Part shown: piece after piece, positions 33,168 through 45,887 of the stretch
Layout: each line of letters starts with the position of its first letter
How positions within the stretch are numbered: the first letter of the stretch is position 1
DNA from: Basidiobolus meristosporus CBS 931.73
Taxonomy: Eukaryota > Basidiobolomycota > Basidiobolomycetes > Basidiobolales > Basidiobolaceae
Direction: 5' to 3'
Assembly (NCBI GenBank): GCA_002104905.1
Contig: MCFE01000029.1
Coordinates: 162,335-226,334 of the forward strand
Length of the DNA: 64,000 bases
Notes under the pieces: model-generated
Database searches by the model: none
What the model was told of the DNA's origin: nothing
What the model saw: the letters and a program-made list of their open reading frames with translations, nothing else
Made by a program: the position numbers and the translations under genes

Positions 33168-34756
33168 ATGGCCTTTAAATTTAACTGGACCGAATTCAAC
33201 CAAGAATTCTTGGATGAGGCGAAGAAGCTTCTTACTGTTGCTCTCAACAAAGGCTCCAAGCCTGCGAACATCGTCGGTCGTATAGAGGTCAACGAGCTCT
33301 ATTTGGGAACCAAGGTAAACTTCCATGCATAGCCTCGGTATATTGGCCCTTTGCTAACCACTTTTACCACTTCAATAGCCTCCGGAGTTGGAAATTCTTG
33401 AAATTGGGGAGTTGGCCGAAGATAAATTCCGTGGCATTTTCAAACTGGTGTATGCCGGGGATGCCTACGTCGCTCTGCAGACGAAAGTTCAAGTGCGTAG
33501 CTTCAGTAAATGCCCTTAGCCGACTGTCTAATTTACATTGTGTCTCTTAGGCAAACCCAGTCAATGCTATGCAAAGCGAATCGATATTCGGTTCTATCGG
33601 GTCCAGGTGGAATATCCTGGCTGCGGATCAACCTCTGGTGGTCCCTATGAAGCTCAGCTTACAAAACTTGAGACTTCGTGGGATCATTGTTCTGGTGGTA
33701 GACAAACATAAGGGGGTGACTCTGGTGTTCAAAAACGATCCACTAGAAAACGTCGAAGTAAGCTCTACATTCGACAACGTCCCCGCAATCCGTAATTTCC
33801 TCCAGCGGGAAATCGAGACACAGATGCGTAGGATGATGCAAGAGCAAATGCCTACCATAGTTCACGAGCTGTCCCAGAAATTCCTAAACAAGAAGAATCA
33901 GCCCAAACCTGAGAACTTGCCACTCGACGAGCCAGCCAAACCTACGCTCGATACACAGTCATTGCCTGATCTAACCACAGATACCAGAAGATCACGCTAC
34001 CGGTCGTACTCTTCCTACAGTAGCGAGAGCGACTACTCGGTTGTAACTTCGCTTTCCGGTCATTCGCATCCTACTAAGTGGAGAGGTAACGATGATTTCA
34101 GCGATGAAGGTTATGAGTCTGGATGTCTCACGCCTACGGCAGAAGCATGTCACAGTTTAAGCGGATTGCATCAAGAACAAGGCCTGAAAAAGCTATTCAT
34201 GTCGGACGAACTCTTCAATAATCCAAACCCCAAGCCTCGTCCATTTATTTACCACTCACATAGTCTCTGTGGAACGCCGAATAGAAGACCTAGATTCTCC
34301 TCAATTTCCTCTACCATGTCATTACCCGATTTTCTGGGTCCGGAGAAATACTCCGATGGGAAGATCTCACGTGGAACCACCCGTAAGCGAAGGGTGAAGT
34401 ACTCGACTCCTCCATTCGAACCCCTTCGAGACACCCCTACTTCACACACAGCACCAACTAGTCCAACATTCAACCAGGAATTTGATTATTTCAGTGAACC
34501 AAGTGTCGCTGACGAACCAGAAGGAGAAGTGGTCCTACAGCCATCGGACAACGCAGTGGCAGCGCAGCTTGCGTCTTTGATGAATTCCAACCACACCCTC
34601 TCACCCTACTCTAGGATTTTCGAACACCTCACATACAGATCTTCCCCCCAGTTTGCTAAAGTAATGCACACCCCTTCAAAGCGAAGGACTGGTGGCAAAG
34701 GGGGCGTTAAAAGAAACGTTCATAAGTTTTCCATGCAGCTATCCATGAACTCTTGA
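33168..34756 (+). CDS. MDM34: ERMES complex subunit Mdm34 (SMP domain)
   Basis: The model is join(33168..33314, 33379..33492, 33551..34756), 488 residues; introns are 64 and 58 nt, both phase 0. The N terminus [22 protein letters not shown] and the following [46 protein letters not shown] match the SMP lipid-transfer domain of Mdm34 closely. The SMP core continues to about residue 200 ([55 protein letters not shown]). Residues 210-488 are Ser/Pro-rich and disordered. Mdm34 sits in the outer mitochondrial membrane with Mdm10 and joins Mdm12 and Mmm1 to tether mitochondria to the ER and move phospholipids. ERMES is lost from animals, so this supports a fungal source. Confidence 0.95.
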
Positions 34757-34917
34757 ATCTCGCATCACATAGCTGTATAGCTCAGCTCATCAATGTACAT
34801 AATTAATCTGCATCATGAAGCGCATTTAATCAAGATTACTGATTTATAGCATATATTTACACTAAAATGATATTAATGTTCTATTAATGTGGTGGGGATG
34901 TGCGATGAAGAGAGATT

Positions 34918-36234
34918 CTATAAAAGGCCACAGTCCCGGAGGTTCCCCTGAACCACAATATCATTCACCGCAGCCATCACAAATTTTATCTGTGCAGTGT
35001 CCGTAGCACAGGTAAAGTGCGCGTATAGCTGCTTAAGGTCGGTCTTGTTCAACGACATAAACCGCTCCATAATATAGTCACATGCGGCATCATAATCGGA
35101 CGGACCTAAAGTAATACAATTAATGTTGAGCCATGGTATGCAGTGGGTTGGGCCAATGTAACGATGCGTACCCTCGAAACCAGGAAAGAAGTTGCTCAGC
35201 GGAGAGATGGCAAGTTTCTCCTTAAACAGATCGATCTTATTCAGGAATAAGATGATGGAGGTTCGCACAAACCACCGGGAATTGCAAATAGAGTCAAACA
35301 ATGTCAATGACTCCTGCATACGATTCTGTTGGAAAACAAGGTCAGGAGTATGCGGGGTAAACCAGTGGGTTGCTTTCAATGCTTACCACTGACTCATCTT
35401 CAGCCAGAGTCTGATCATACTCGCTGATGGCGACCATGAATACAATGGCTGTAACATTTTCAAAGCAGTGAATCCACTTCTTTCGCTCTGAACGTTGGCC
35501 ACCAACATCCAACATACGGTAGATAAGCTCGCCTATTCTGAAGGTAGTTTCAGTGATCCCTGTTGTTTTTACACGAGACCGCAAGACATCCTGATCGTTG
35601 GGGATATACTCTGGCTGGGATATACGGTCAATCGAGTCGAAGTAGCTTCAAGTAAAAGACAAATTGAGCGATACGTTCATAAGATCGACAGGCGCATCAC
35701 TTACTATTTCGCCGAATCGTTTAATTGGTATTCTCTGGATCGCTGGAAGCAGCTCTGAACTCCATCATCGAGCCATAAGGCCTTGATGGCATCGGAGACC
35801 TCCAAGGGAAACAGACCGCCCTCGGGGGGTAGCATAAAGCTTGTAGGCAAATCCATGATCACTTGAACGTAGGAGGCATTTTCCGATTTGGCTAGCTGGA
35901 TGTCCATTTTGTCCATGGCAACCAGGATCACTCTCATAGACTGGAGGGTGTTGGAGAAGATGATCTCTCTGTACGATTCTCGCTCGCCTGTCGTGTATCC
36001 GCCATCGTGGATAAGCTTCATCTGTTTCAGGATGGTGCTCTTTCCCGATTCACCGGCACCTGGTTCGAGTGTTAGTTACCAACCGCAAGGGGGAGAGAAA
36101 ACGACTGCTAGTTTACCTAGGAGAAGCATTTTAATCTCGTTTCGCAAAGAGATTTTGTCCTTCTTTATTTGGTTCTCGATCTCGTCGTTCTTCCGTCTTT
36201 CCTCGATGTTCTCTTGACTGACACAACAACCCAT
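34918..36234 (-). CDS. Heterotrimeric G-protein alpha subunit, Gi-like
   Basis: The model is complement(join(34918..35105, 35172..35325, 35387..35645, 35705..36059, 36117..36234)), 357 residues, the standard length. All four introns (57-66 nt) splice in phase. The N terminus MGCCVSQ carries the myristoylation glycine and two palmitoylation cysteines. GTPase motifs are complete: P-loop GAGESGKST, switch [12 protein letters not shown] (catalytic Arg and Mg-binding Thr), [20 protein letters not shown] and TCATD. The C terminus CGLL has the Cys at -4 typical of Gi/o-class subunits. It couples a seven-helix receptor to effectors such as adenylate cyclase at the plasma membrane. Closest fungal group is Gpa1/FadA-like; the exact paralogue cannot be named here. 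Confidence 0.95.
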
Positions 36235-37030
36235 GGTGGAGACAGGATCTGGTGGTATAGGAGAGGGCGTGTAGGGTAAATCGAGGCTTTCTCTCTGGCC
36301 ATCGCCCAGTTATATATCCTTCTGGGGCCGTCAATGTGATCCTTGAATTGAAGCACATTTGAAGTGCAACAATACATGCAGTAATTCATCCACCGATCAG
36401 ATGCCACTCATAAGAATGGGCAAAAAGGGGCGTGAAGTAGTGCCCGTTTCGACGGGAGCCAAGATCGTCCGTTATGCGTTGAAACCCTATTTCAAACAAT
36501 AAATAATCCTGGCTCACAACCAGATTATGTAACCACTTGTTCAGGCAGATGAAACCTCTCCTCGTTCTTGTTCATTATATCTGAACAATCATGGGCTGGA
36601 CATGGTTCAGCATACGCTACGCAGCATACGGTTGGTCAGGATTTGCTTTCTCAGGGGCGGCTGTACATTATTAACCCTGGTTCCATCGGATGCAATATGT
36701 TGGCTTACCAGAGCCCCTTGCTGGTTTCAGAGAAGCTTTGCTTCAATAATTTTCTCCGAAATTAAACGCTTGCTTCGATAGCCGGTGCCGAGAGATGAGT
36801 CGAGTGTGGTGGGCCCCTTCAACCAGGTCTAGTGTGATGGTGGGGTGGATGAATGTTTGGAGAGATAAATTGATGTTTAAGATAAGCATGTGGATACGCA
36901 CGATCTGAATTTATGAGGATTGAGGATATCTAAGCAAGCATCAACGCTGGAAAAAAAATTCTTTTTCTTTTTACACTGTGGTGGTATCATATTAGTGAGT
37001 GTTTGTACAGAGCTTGTTTATAGTACAGGA
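36235..37030. other. Divergent intergenic region between G-alpha and RPC37
   Basis: Shared upstream region for two divergent genes. No motif stands out. No other gene is supported. Confidence 0.4.
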
Positions 37031-38053
37031 ATGAGTGAAGTAAAGAGCGAACACATGGATGTCGACAACGTCGTCTCCGAGAATATGGAGGAGGACGAGG
37101 TTGTTCAAGAGATTGATGTATACTTATCGCAACAATTGGCCCAACATTTATACCTTTTTCAATATCCAATTCGCACCCACAGCTTTGGTAAAAATACCGG
37201 CCCAACCCAAGCTCGTATTAAGCCAAAGTCTCAGATATTCGAACTCGACATACCTCTTGAGACAAACGCCCCCACATACAATCGCGAGAAAGGCGAGGAG
37301 CTGGGTTTAGGCGTAAACGACGATCCTTTCAAAACCATCCTGGACGAGCGAATGGGAACAAAGCAGAATAAAGCTTCTTTGATGAATAAGCAGACACTCG
37401 CTTCTTCTCTGGTTCCTGCTCAGACGAATTACATGGTCGGCGCTTTTAGAAACGGTAACTGACTTTTCGTTTCCCTCACCATCCTGCAGCTTTACTCAAC
37501 TCCCCTTTTATCAACGGTACTTGTAGGAGCGTTGTACATGTCCCCAGTACGTGGAGCTGTTCAATTCCGCCCGAGTTTAAAGTATCTCGACAAAATCGAT
37601 GAGAAGATAAAGGTGGCAAATAAGAAGGTTCTCGACGAGGAAAATAAGGACTTGCAAGTCGAGGAAGTCAAAGCCAAAGCTGTTCAGGTACTTTGAGCTG
37701 TGTTGCAACCTGTATCTGTACTTCTGCTTACTGACCCGGCCTCCACTTAGGTTCAAGTAAGAAATGCCGACTCAAACCAGACCGCAACTCTTAGAAAATC
37801 CACTCTGGCCCAGCTGCAAAGACAGGCCGAGGAGGAGCCCTGGATTAGACTTCAGTATTTCGATGAAGAGGTATGAGCACTTCACATTTCCCTTACTGCA
37901 ACTCTAGAAATAACCGTTATTTGCGTCTGATAGTCGAATGAAGCGTACTACATTTATGAAAAGATGTTCTCCGGGAAGAAGGAGCCTTTAGTTTGTAAAA
38001 CCACTACCGATGAGTTTATCGATCGGATCAGCGCTTTCAACACGCAACTTTAA
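37031..38053 (+). CDS. RPC37: RNA polymerase III subunit Rpc37 (RPC5)
   Basis: The model is join(37031..37454, 37527..37687, 37751..37870, 37934..38053), 274 residues; introns are 72, 63 and 63 nt. An acidic N terminus is followed by the family signature EIDVYLSQQLAQHLYLFQYPIRT, the LDIPLETNAPTYNREKGEELG motif, YMVGAF, GALYMSPVRGAVQFRPSLKYLD and the C-terminal EEEPWIRLQYFDEESNEAYYIYEKMF. The length is close to the yeast protein rather than the much longer animal RPC5. Rpc37 pairs with Rpc53 as a TFIIF-like heterodimer on Pol III and is needed for termination and reinitiation. Confidence 0.92.
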
Positions 38054-38251
38054 CCAATATAGAAGTGGAGCAAGCGCTCTTATGCTCTTGATGTAGCAGT
38101 ACATAGAAATTGCAAGACACTAGTTAGGAACTTCCCAGCTCTTCAGCTTCTACGTCAGTCGTTTTTATGAGTCCTCGTTTAATGCAGACATATGACAATA
38201 ATAAACAATACTACGAGGTGATTTGCTATTTGGCTGGGAACGAGCCATGGT

Positions 38252-39008
38252 TTATAATTTGGCGTGGATGGTAGTTGGCTCGCTCCTGAAATAGGTTTCG
38301 ACTGCTTTTAAAAGAGCATCAGTCTCATGTTTGGTGTTATGCGCATGTATACATATCCTAACTCGTTCCCGACCAGCTGGAACGGTTGGCGATCTAATGG
38401 GTTTAACGCCGCATCTTACCTGGCACAATGTTCCTTGGATAGAGCTCTCCGAGTCCAGGAGGAGCTCCTTTGAAATCGCGATATTTTGACGAAATCTTCG
38501 TATCAGCGACCTAGCTTGGCATTGAAGCTGCAGACGCGAGTATCGAGTGCCAACAGCGACGCTTCATTCCACGCTTACCTTATACCGCTAGTCGCTGCTG
38601 TTAATCAACTGGCACGATTCCGGTTGCAAACAGACATACCTCTATGCGCACCCATAGCTTTGCCAAAGGTATGTAGCCGAGCAAACACCTCTTTCTCAAG
38701 GCCAAGCTCGTTGACATAGTAACGCCCCTGATCCCCGAGTGAATAACAGGCTAGGATCCGATCAACCTAAATCTCCTGGCAAACTCCGAATTTCCGTCCA
38801 GAAGGCGGGAACCGGTTGCTCCTAAGGCAGACATATCGTTGTTTAGCTGGTCTTTGAACATGGTCCGAAGCTTTGGATGGCACGAAAGTCCCAAATTGTC
38901 ATTTGAGGAGAAGGCGACACTATCTTTATGGGGTATTACTAGGCTTCTGGTCAAAGCAAGGGCATCTCGGCGGGAGATAATCTCGGAAAGCTGTTTCTCC
39001 AAACTCAT
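38252..39008 (-). pseudogene. Broken 8-amino-7-oxononanoate synthase (BioF-type) gene
   Basis: The 5' part (MSLEKQLSEIISRRDALALTRSL, then FSSNDNLGLSCHP and GATGSRLLDGNSEFARRF) matches the start of class II PLP alpha-oxoamine synthases. The next ~100 or more residues, including most of the PLP-binding core, are missing: the frame hits TAG at 38751-38753, and homology resumes in another frame at GDQGRYYVNELGLEKEVFARLHTFGKAMGAHR. The 3' part then has a TAG within the LIN...-like segment, and ends with GVKPIRSPTVPAGRERVRICIHAHN and AVETYF. The lost block cannot be an intron, because the coding sequence itself is absent. KAPA synthase performs the first committed step of biotin ring assembly, so this copy cannot support it. 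A functional copy elsewhere is possible. Confidence 0.8.
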
Positions 39009-39407
39009 GAATCTTCAGCGTACCCGAATGGTTGGATGGCCAGATAGGTACAGGTGAGTGAAGAGTGTTGGCCAGTTTTATGGTCACTATTGCAACCCTC
39101 ACTTTGGCTCGATGGAATTTCTTTTTTGATATAAAGCAATGTCTACCTCGGATAATTCGCCAGGAGCTTACCATTTTTAGCTGGGATGGGCAGGTTGGTT
39201 CAGCGAATCACCAGCAATCGACTTTCAAACTCCGTACTGGATCACCCTTCATCTGCGGTGAACATTCTGGTGGGACATTGGTTTTGCGTAATGTACTCTG
39301 AATTATCGAGTCACAACCAAGTATAATTTATTTACTATTTGATATATATATCTATTGTTGAGATTATTCTCTTTAAATACTCTATAAATTAGTGGGTCGA
39401 ATCAATC

Positions 39408-40597
39408 CTAGTAATTCTTTTTCTTTTCATCTACTGATAATCCTCCTGGTCCCAAGTTGACCAACAACAACAAGCCACCCATGATGCTCAGGGTCTGGAA
39501 GAAGTCATACATCACAAAGTCACGGGTTGGGTGGTTGTGGTGGATGGTCCACCAGTTGTTGATGATCACATTGAACACAGAGAGGAAGAGAACAAGGAAG
39601 AGTGCCGAGAACTTGGCCTTGAACCCGATGACGACCATGGCGCTGGCCACAAGCCCGATGGCTGAGGCGGCGATTCTGAGAGGGGTCATCTCACCAGCGA
39701 ACACAAAGGACATGAAGAGGAAGATCAGGAGGATGCGCCCGGCAAGCTGGATGTAGGTGCTACGGTTGGTGTAGCTGATGGTTGGGAGGCCTGGGAATAC
39801 GGTTCTACGCTTATCGTCCTGGTTGTTGATGGAGTCTGCCAAGAGCATCAGAAGGCCACCCAGAATGCTGACATTGCGCAGGAAGAAGTTGAAGTCAAAG
39901 AAGAGGCCGTATCCGACGGTCTGCGAGACCACCACACCAAACAAACCGCCCACAGCATATTCCGTGCGCTTTCTCATTATCACCATAGCTGAGCCGACAC
40001 ACATAATCTACAAATATAGAGAGGGAGTGATGTTAGCAAGAGTGTACATGCCATTTGAGTTGGATGCCCCATTTGCTGCTGTTCACACCAATCCTGTCCC
40101 CTGGCCACACCTCCTTCAGTCCAGCCGATCCTACTGGGATATCCAATCTCATGACGCAGTGTTAGCAGACACCCACACAGGATGAGAGCCATAGGAGGCG
40201 CATGGTGGATGAAATGATATCTCGAGGGAGGGAGAGGCCAGGGATTGGTGCTCGTATGAGGAAGAGAGAGGCGTATGCAGCATTCCCTCCCCCACGTGCA
40301 TCAGCATTCTTTGCTGGCACAATGGAGCACAGATACCAGCAGATATGAGATATAGGGCACACTTACAAATACGTTGAGGCCAAGGAAAGCATGGTTGGTA
40401 CCATGGTAGAAGCCACGGTAGTTTTCAAGGTAAACCAGTTGATCAGTCCATTGGGTGATGATACGAAGAGAATCTTCGAAGAAGGTGACAACAAGTAGGA
40501 ATCGAGCAATAACTGGAATGGCCGGTTTTAGTGGAGTGGCACTTTTGGAAATTAGCGTTTCGATTCTAGCAGACAAGTTGCGAACAGATTGCATCAT
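39408..40597 (-). CDS. SURF4/Erv29 family ER cargo receptor, copy A
   Basis: The model is complement(join(39408..40007, 40367..40597)), 276 residues, with one unusually long intron (359 nt). The protein is a multi-pass membrane protein aligning along its length with animal SURF4: FLLVVTFFEDSLRIITQW near the start, LRNVSILGGLLMLLADS, RILLIFLFMSF, VIGFKAKFSALFLVLFLS, and the terminal VMYDFFQTLSIMGGLLLLVNLGPGG. It ends KKKNY, giving a KKxx ER-retrieval signal. SURF4/Erv29 loads soluble secretory cargo into COPII vesicles. An almost identical tandem copy lies 1.8 kb to the right. Confidence 0.93.
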
Positions 40598-41201
40598 AGT
40601 TGTATAGGAGGATGGGTGAGAAGCCAAGTTGTTTGTTCTGGTATGGAGGGATTCAGCGATTTTTATATTGGGATGCATAAACTTTCCGGTACAACCGCAT
40701 TGTTGTCATGCATATTCGTTATTCAATCCATCTACTTCCCCACATATTAAACTTCACCTGATCCTCATCACCTTCAGTGCAGTAGGTGCTATTCCGAATC
40801 CGGTAGAATCTAAGGGATATGTGCATCAAGGAAGTATATTCCCGATCGATGATTTTTAAACTTGTATAATAACTGGTTTTTTCAATCCATTTAAGCGCTG
40901 GCCCAGAAGCCGTGGAATGGCGCTTTCACCACCCTTGAATTGGCACTTTCACGATAAGTGAATAATACTTCAATGGTCATAACTGAGCTACTTGGTGACA
41001 CAATGGTCAAACTTGTACTGATGCTTAGGATATACTTGGGCTGGTTTTATTAGGTTTTAAATAACATGGAAGTACAATGAGCTTCTTATAAAATAATTCT
41101 ATGAGTGAGAAATGACTCGATTTCGTGACAGGTTAATGGGTGCGGTTAGGATTAGTACAATGTACTATGAACGACTTCTAGCAGAGCCGATATGAAGGAA
41201 T

Positions 41202-42388
41202 CTAGTAGTTCTTTTTCTTTTCATCTACTGATAACCCCCCTGGTCCCAAGTTGACCAACAACAACAAGCCACCCATGATGCTCAGGGTCTGGAAGAAGTC
41301 GTACATCACAAAGTCACGGGTTGGGTGGTTGTGGTGGATGGTCCACCAGTTGTTGATGATCACATTGAACACAGAGAGGAAGAGAACAAGGAAGAGTGCC
41401 GAGAACTTGGCCTTGAACCCGATGACGACCATGGCGCTGGCCACAAGCCCGATGGCTGAGGCGGCGATTCTGAGAGGGGTCATCTCACCAGCGAACACAA
41501 AGGACATGAAGAGGAAGATCAGGAGGATGCGCCCGGCAAGCTGGATGTAGGTGCTACGGTTGGTGTAGCTGATGGTTGGGAGGCCTGGGAATACGGTTCT
41601 ACGCTTATCGTCCTGGTTGTTGATGGAGTCTGCCAAGAGCATCAGAAGGCCACCCAGAATGCTGACATTGCGCAGGAAGAAGTTGAAGTCAAAGAAGAGG
41701 CCGTATCCGACGGTCTGCGAGACCACCACACCAAACAAACCGCCCACAGCATATTCCGTGCGCTTTCTCATTATCACCATAGCTGAGCCGACACACATAA
41801 TCTACAAATATAGAGAGGGGGTGATGTTAGCAAGAGTGTACATGCCATTTGAGTTGGATGCCGCATTTGCTGCTGTTCACACCAATCCTGTCCCCTGGCC
41901 ACACCTCCTTCAGTCCAGCCGATCCTACTGGGATATCCAATCTCATGACGCAGTGTTAGCAGTCACCCACACAGGATGAGAGCCATAGGAGGCGCATGGT
42001 GGATGAAATGATATCTCGAAGGAGGGAGAGGCCAGGGATTGGTGCTCGTATGAGGAAGAGAGAGGCGTATGCAGCATCCCATCCCCCACATGCATCAGCA
42101 TTCTTTGCTGGCACAATGGAGCACAGATACCAGCAGATATGAGATATAGGGCACACTTACAAATACGTTGAGGCCAAGGAAAGCATGGTTGGTACCATGG
42201 TAGAAGCCCCGATACTTCTCCAAGTAAGTCAGCTGATCAGTCCATTGGGTGATGATACGAAGAGAATCTTCGAAGAAGGTGACAACAAGTAGGAATCGAG
42301 CAATAACTGGAATGACAGGTTTCAACGGGGAAGCAGTCTTAGAGATTAAATCTTCAATTCTTGAGGATGCACTTCTAGCAGTTTCCAT
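41202..42388 (-). CDS. SURF4/Erv29 family ER cargo receptor, copy B
   Basis: The model is complement(join(41202..41801, 42161..42388)), 275 residues. Exon 2 encodes exactly the same 199+ residues as copy A, and the 359-nt intron is the same length and about 98% identical by eye. The first ~35 residues differ (METARSASSRIEDL against MMQSVRNLSARIETL), as does the segment LTYLEKYRGF against LVYLENYRGF at DNA level. An in-frame ATG at 42484 would add 32 residues; 42388 is preferred by comparison with copy A. It carries the same KKxx tail and has the same role in cargo export. Confidence 0.92.
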
Positions 42389-43013
42389 TGTTGAGCGAGC
42401 GATAGGTTTGAAGAGGAGATTATAAAGTACAAGGTACTTCGACCAAGTAGTTCGTCCGCTGTAGTCTTTAAATAGCAACCTCATCCATGCACTCTCTCCT
42501 CGTTCATAAGCTGCTTCAACAAACTACATCAGTAAATGCCCGCGTGATGAGACTTCCGATCAAGCTCGTGTACATTAAGACAAATTACCTTTTTCCAGCT
42601 TTTGATTAATTACTGTGGCAAACTCGATCCTACGAGGAGCCCTGGGGTGCATATGAGGATGTAGGAATTTCAATAATTCCCGAAACCATCCAAATGCCCC
42701 TTTCTGATACAAGCTGGGGTGACAGCGGAGAATTTGGAATTTCACGTAATGGATGCATAGCTAATACACGTTTCTTGTTTGGCTACTATATTGTGCGTTC
42801 TTGCTCAGTTACACTCATCCACGTTGTCGTACACCAAATAGCTGATTTATTTGTTAATCTTGCTGCTGCCGTTTCCAATTCGGCTAGATGGATGGCTGTG
42901 GATACGATCAGTAGGTCTATCTTTGAACTGAAAGCATAGACACCTACCAGAAGTTGTTGAGGCGCAAAAGTTGGATAACAAATCTACCGATTTATTCTTG
43001 GCGTAGAGCAAAA

Positions 43014-44441
43014 TTATTCGCGAGTGCCAATATACCGTTCTCGCGCTTCGAGTACAAATGCGGCAATGACTTCATTCGCTTCACGGACTCCTTCGTGTCC
43101 TCCTACTTCCGCTACCAGCGCATAGTCATGCGGCTTTTCTTCCTTCAGTATGGATCGGACATCTACTCCTTCGGATTTTGCCTTGGTTACATACCGCTCA
43201 ATCGAGGGTCTGAATATCTCTACTCCTCCAATGAAGACCAATTGGGGCGGCAGGCCTTGAAGTGTGGGTGCTCGTAGTGGGCTGGTGTAGATGGAAGCCG
43301 ATGCCTCAGCTGAGGTTTGGATGTAGCATTCAACAAAATGGTTGATACCAGAGGAGGTGATGTAATCGTCGGCAGAATCTCTGACTGGAAGCGAGCACAT
43401 CATCCACGGGGAGAAGAGAATCTGGCCTGCTGGTAAGGGAGTGGTGGGAAGGGTATCGCGAATTTTGAGGGCAGTGGCAATACAGAGATTACCCCCAGCA
43501 GAGTCACCACACATCAGGATCCGTTTAGGATCAATACCAAGAGTATCCACAAGGTGTTGATATGCAGCCACGCATTCGTTCAAAGCAGCTGGGTATGGTG
43601 CCTCCGGCGACAGGGCTGTAGAGCAAATGAGTAACAGATCAACAAAATCGCGAATTGGCGGGATTTTGCTTACAATATTCCACAGTAAGGAAGCCAACCT
43701 TGAGGCCATGCTTCTTCTGGATAACTTTCATCCAACTTATATAGCAATGTAGGAACATAAGTGCATTGCCCATGATCATTCCGCCACCTGAAAAGTCGCT
43801 GGCCTTTTAGTAATTACTAGAATGTAGGTTCTCGCCCAATAAACCTACCATGGATTGCTAAAAAGACTACGTCGCATCCGACCCCAATATCGGTTATGTG
43901 AGCCTGGTTCTTTTGGACATCTCGAAAGTGGATTTGGTCCTTGAAAGGGATCCAGTACCCTTCCCAGCCTTTGCCTGACACTTTGTTGGCCCACATATCC
44001 TTTGAGCTCTGGGACAAGGTGCCAGTGCGAGCCTCAACTACTCTATTCGTCAGTCGAAGCACTTTTCTTGCTTGCATTACTCCAAGGACGCGACCACCCA
44101 TAACTAGTCTCAAAAAGCCAATGGTGATTCCCTCACGTAGCGTTTGGCCCTTAGGCAACCAACCAAAAATTCCTCGAATCATGGTTTTCACCACCAAAGC
44201 ACCTGTTATCAGGTAGAGGTTTTGAGTAAAATAGATAGACTACCAAGGATTCACTACTTCTGCTATAGCTTCTATATACGCGAAGAGATATTACCTGTGT
44301 AGATTATGAGTCTGGTGTAGGCCACGGGAGCCCTAAATGTTATTTTTGAACAATAGCTTTTGGGAAGCTGAGTCGTTTCCAAGGAGCTCCTTACCAGTAT
44401 TCGAAGCTGCTTTCTTGTTGGATGATGTACTGATTTGGCAT
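43014..44441 (-). CDS. Alpha/beta hydrolase, hormone-sensitive-lipase family, five exons
   Basis: The model is complement(join(43014..43615, 43674..43787, 43849..44202, 44295..44332, 44395..44441)), 384 residues. Four introns of 58-92 nt all splice in phase, including a 38-nt exon. The oxyanion-hole motif HGGGMIMGNAL, with the HGGG codons assembled across an intron, and the nucleophile motif MCGDSAGGNL are clear. The acid is probably the Glu of GGVEIFRPS (most relatives have Asp), and the catalytic His is in KPHDYAL. The N-terminal ~60 residues contain a hydrophobic stretch (APVAYTRLIIYTGALVV) that could anchor it to ER or lipid droplets. Such enzymes hydrolyse short- to medium-chain esters or steryl acetates; the substrate is unknown. 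No neighbouring pathway genes are seen. Confidence 0.85.
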
Positions 44442-45341
44442 TGTATTTGCGGCGAGGAAGTCGAGGAATAGCGGTGCTTCTATATGCGTATGATGTAATC
44501 CGAGTCAGAAAGCATAAATCCCATAGGCGAATTTCTCACCAACTGAATCAATTGTGAATGATATTACCAACATGTCATGGCTGTTGAACTGCAAACACTA
44601 CAAATTATTTATTTAATTGTCCTTTGGTAAGTGAACGAAGTTTACTTTGATTTTATCTGATCAATATGGATTTTGATGATGCATGTATTTGTGTGTAAAC
44701 CAGTGAGTAGTTGGCATATTTTAAAACAGAATACAATACTTGAGAACCTATATTTTGCGCCTCGCACTGCTTCATGTTAACCTAGGAGCTTGTGTATGAT
44801 TGTGTTGCATTCAGTATTCTTATGGCGCTTTGTAAGATTCCTGACTGAAAGCAAGATCCAAGGAAGATATGTGAGTTGCTTGAAGGCTTTTAACAAGAGC
44901 TAAACTGTCAAGTTATTTATATGACTAGATATTGTACCTCAATATTTCAAAGCAAATGTTCATTGACCTAAATGAAGTCTTGTGTGATGTTTGTCAAGTT
45001 ATTTTACTTCTTTACAATGAATGCTCTACTTAAAACTTAGTGGAGCTCAGGAAAGCCTTGAGCCATTCAAAATGATGTCAAACTAGATGCTGGAAATATT
45101 TGGTTTACACCTATTCCATCTGAATATTTTGGGAAGGCCTGAGAGTTATCAAGAACTCTTGGACTTCTCCAAAGACCCCTTATCCCAGAGTACCAGCTCA
45201 AGTTGAGCCACGTGGCCATTATCAAACTTACACTGAGATTATTCATTTATATCAAATGCTCATTTGAATTTTGTTGGTGCAATACTAATCATTTATTTGA
45301 TCAAAACCTCTGGCATCACTTCCCACAGCTTTCCTGGAATA

Positions 45342-45687
45342 TGTTGTAAATTTTGTAATTACACCTAACAATTTACTTGACTTAGTCCCTTAGATCAAGG
45401 TCTACAAATCTTAGAAAATTCTGGCCAAATTCCTTGTTGGGATTTACTTATAATATATTTACCAAATATCAGTACCCAGAACATGATATATCTCAAAGTC
45501 GTCCAAACAGCCCCAAACTCTGAACACATGTTCTTGGGACCCTCCTATGCATAATCTACATGTTTGTTTTGCCTAAACCATGTCAGAATATAAACAACAT
45601 TTTAACCTTGAATAAATCATTGTCTGGAACACACATAATCTACTTGTACTCCTAATCACTTCCAATATCTCCGAAATTCTGACAGCA
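45342..45687 (-). repeat. Interspersed TGTTGTAA element, reverse copy
   Basis: It begins TGTTGTAAATTTTGTAATTACACC at the left and has the reversed landmark strings. The right end is degraded (TTCTGACAGCA) and I see no target duplication. Confidence 0.65.
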
Positions 45688-45887
45688 AGAACCACATGAT
45701 CACTTGTGTTACAAAAGTACAAAATCTTCATTTAGGTTCAGTACAATAACTGGTTAATATCAATCAGCTCATCTAGTACTTCAAGTTATTTCCATTACCA
45801 CCCAGATGTTGCTATGTCTCTATTGTTTACTATAGTATTTTGTTGACACCTACTGAGAATACTATCATCCAAATGCCAGGTATTCAG

